Shown here piece by piece: positions 5,471 to 5,971 of a DNA stretch of 5,971 nt (position 1 is the first letter of the stretch; each line of letters begins with the position of its first letter). This DNA is from an uncultured Bacteroidales bacterium. GTDB taxonomy: Bacteria > Bacteroidota > Bacteroidia > Bacteroidales > UBA4417. The stretch lies in NCBI GenBank assembly GCA_937965665.1, contig CALCJE010000080.1, positions 1 through 5,971 on the forward strand. The letters are read 5' to 3'. The position numbers and the translations under genes are program-made. The notes beneath the pieces are model-generated. The model was not told where the DNA came from and ran no database searches. It saw nothing but the letters and a program-made list of their open reading frames with translations.

Positions 5471-5971
5471 ATGATGAAACAGCTCTTTTTCAGTATTTCC
5501 TTTTTAATGCTGATTTTACTCTCTTCAGCCTGTGGTTCGGGGCAGGAAAAGGGTTTCAGCAATTCGAAGATTTACCCGCATGTAAATTGTACAGCCGATA
5601 CCAACCTGAATTATGCGCTTTATTTACCTCCGCAATACGAAAAGGGGAAACCGCTACCGCTGCTTATTTTATTCGATTCGCATGGCGATGGGCTTTTGCC
5701 CGTAAACCTTTTCAGCGATGAAGCCTCAAAATATGGTTTTATTATTGCCGGGTCGAATAATTCGAAAAACGGAATGGCTATGCAGCAAACCACGGCCATA
5801 TACCGGAGTATGCTGGCTGATCTCACCGCCAGGTTCAGCATTGAAAAAAAGGCTGTTTATCTCTGTGGATTCTCCGGTGGATCGCGTGTGGCAGGTTCGG
5901 TTGCGATTACCGAAGGTGGTATAGCCGGCGTGGTGGGATGTGGTGCAGGACTGCCAGGTATAAACCAGCAG
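5471..5971 (+). CDS. Lipoprotein alpha/beta-hydrolase (esterase-like), 3' end missing
   Basis: The frame is open from the ATG at 5471 to the window edge: 167 codons with no stop, so the C terminus is missing. A type II signal peptide is clear: hydrophobic residues 5-18, then lipobox LSSAC with lipidated Cys21. The following residues (GSGQEKG) lack an acidic cluster, so a periplasm-facing anchor is more likely than surface export. The mature part begins like extracellular esterases: YALYLPPQYEKGKPLPLLI (48-66), a beta strand leading to LFDSHGDG (67-74) in the oxyanion-hole region. The nucleophile elbow GFSGGSR (133-139) has Ser135 as the expected catalytic serine. The catalytic Asp and His would lie beyond the edge. 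Substrate is unknown; dienelactone-hydrolase, esterase and peptidase relatives are all possible. A second ATG at 5474 is an equally good start. It diverges from tnaA and has no visible link to it. Confidence 0.85.
   Translation, partial: MMKQLFFSISFLMLILLSSACGSGQEKGFSNSKIYPHVNCTADTNLNYALYLPPQYEKGKPLPLLILFDSHGDGLLPVNLFSDEASKYGFIIAGSNNSKNGMAMQQTTAIYRSMLADLTARFSIEKKAVYLCGFSGGSRVAGSVAITEGGIAGVVGCGAGLPGINQQ

Noticed and set aside
5431..5721. 96-codon plus-strand frame overlapping the hydrolase start
   Set aside because: It is out of frame with the lipoprotein hydrolase, which has a signal peptide, lipobox and GFSGG elbow. The overlapping frame has none of these.

Overview
The window looks like ordinary chromosomal DNA from a member of the Bacteroidota, probably an anaerobic or marine lineage near Marinilabiliales/Prolixibacteraceae; the phylum is well supported and the finer placement is a guess. 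The evidence is a phosphoglycerate kinase with the Lys/Glu/Ala-rich insertion I recall from Bacteroides homologues, a tryptophanase starting MELPFAE as I recall for Bacteroides TnaA, start codons mostly without Shine-Dalgarno sequences, and matches to the Bacteroidota -7 promoter element TAnnTTTG before most genes. Intergenic DNA is AT-rich and genes are less so.

Layout, left to right. Positions 1-99 hold a tandem array of 20-21 bp units. A strong hairpin follows at 126-160, with its T-tract on the minus strand, then about 250 bp with nothing recognisable. pgk (411-1670, minus) is complete. A divergent spacer leads to a small acid-tagged lipoprotein of unknown function (1944-2390, plus). Next is a stomatin/QmcA-like SPFH membrane protein (2653-3540, plus). 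It converges on tryptophanase tnaA (3702-5078, minus). The 161 bp between them carries three 28-bp blocks built from 7-bp units, two of them inverted so as to form a long hairpin that probably terminates both genes. Upstream of tnaA is a long leader with a perfect -7 element and a 24-codon upstream ORF. Diverging from it is a lipoprotein alpha/beta-hydrolase (5471 to the window edge, plus), cut off after 167 codons.

The genes do not form one pathway. pgk is core glycolysis, tnaA gives tryptophan breakdown to indole, pyruvate and ammonia, the SPFH protein is a membrane scaffold, and the two lipoproteins belong to the cell envelope. Each gene appears to have its own promoter, with no clear multi-gene operon. 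I see no defence system, mobile element, CRISPR array, tRNA or rRNA. The most interesting parts are intergenic: the heptad-repeat hairpin at 3556-3676, the tnaA leader with its small ORF, and the tandem array at the left edge. I do not see strong evidence for an undescribed multi-gene system.
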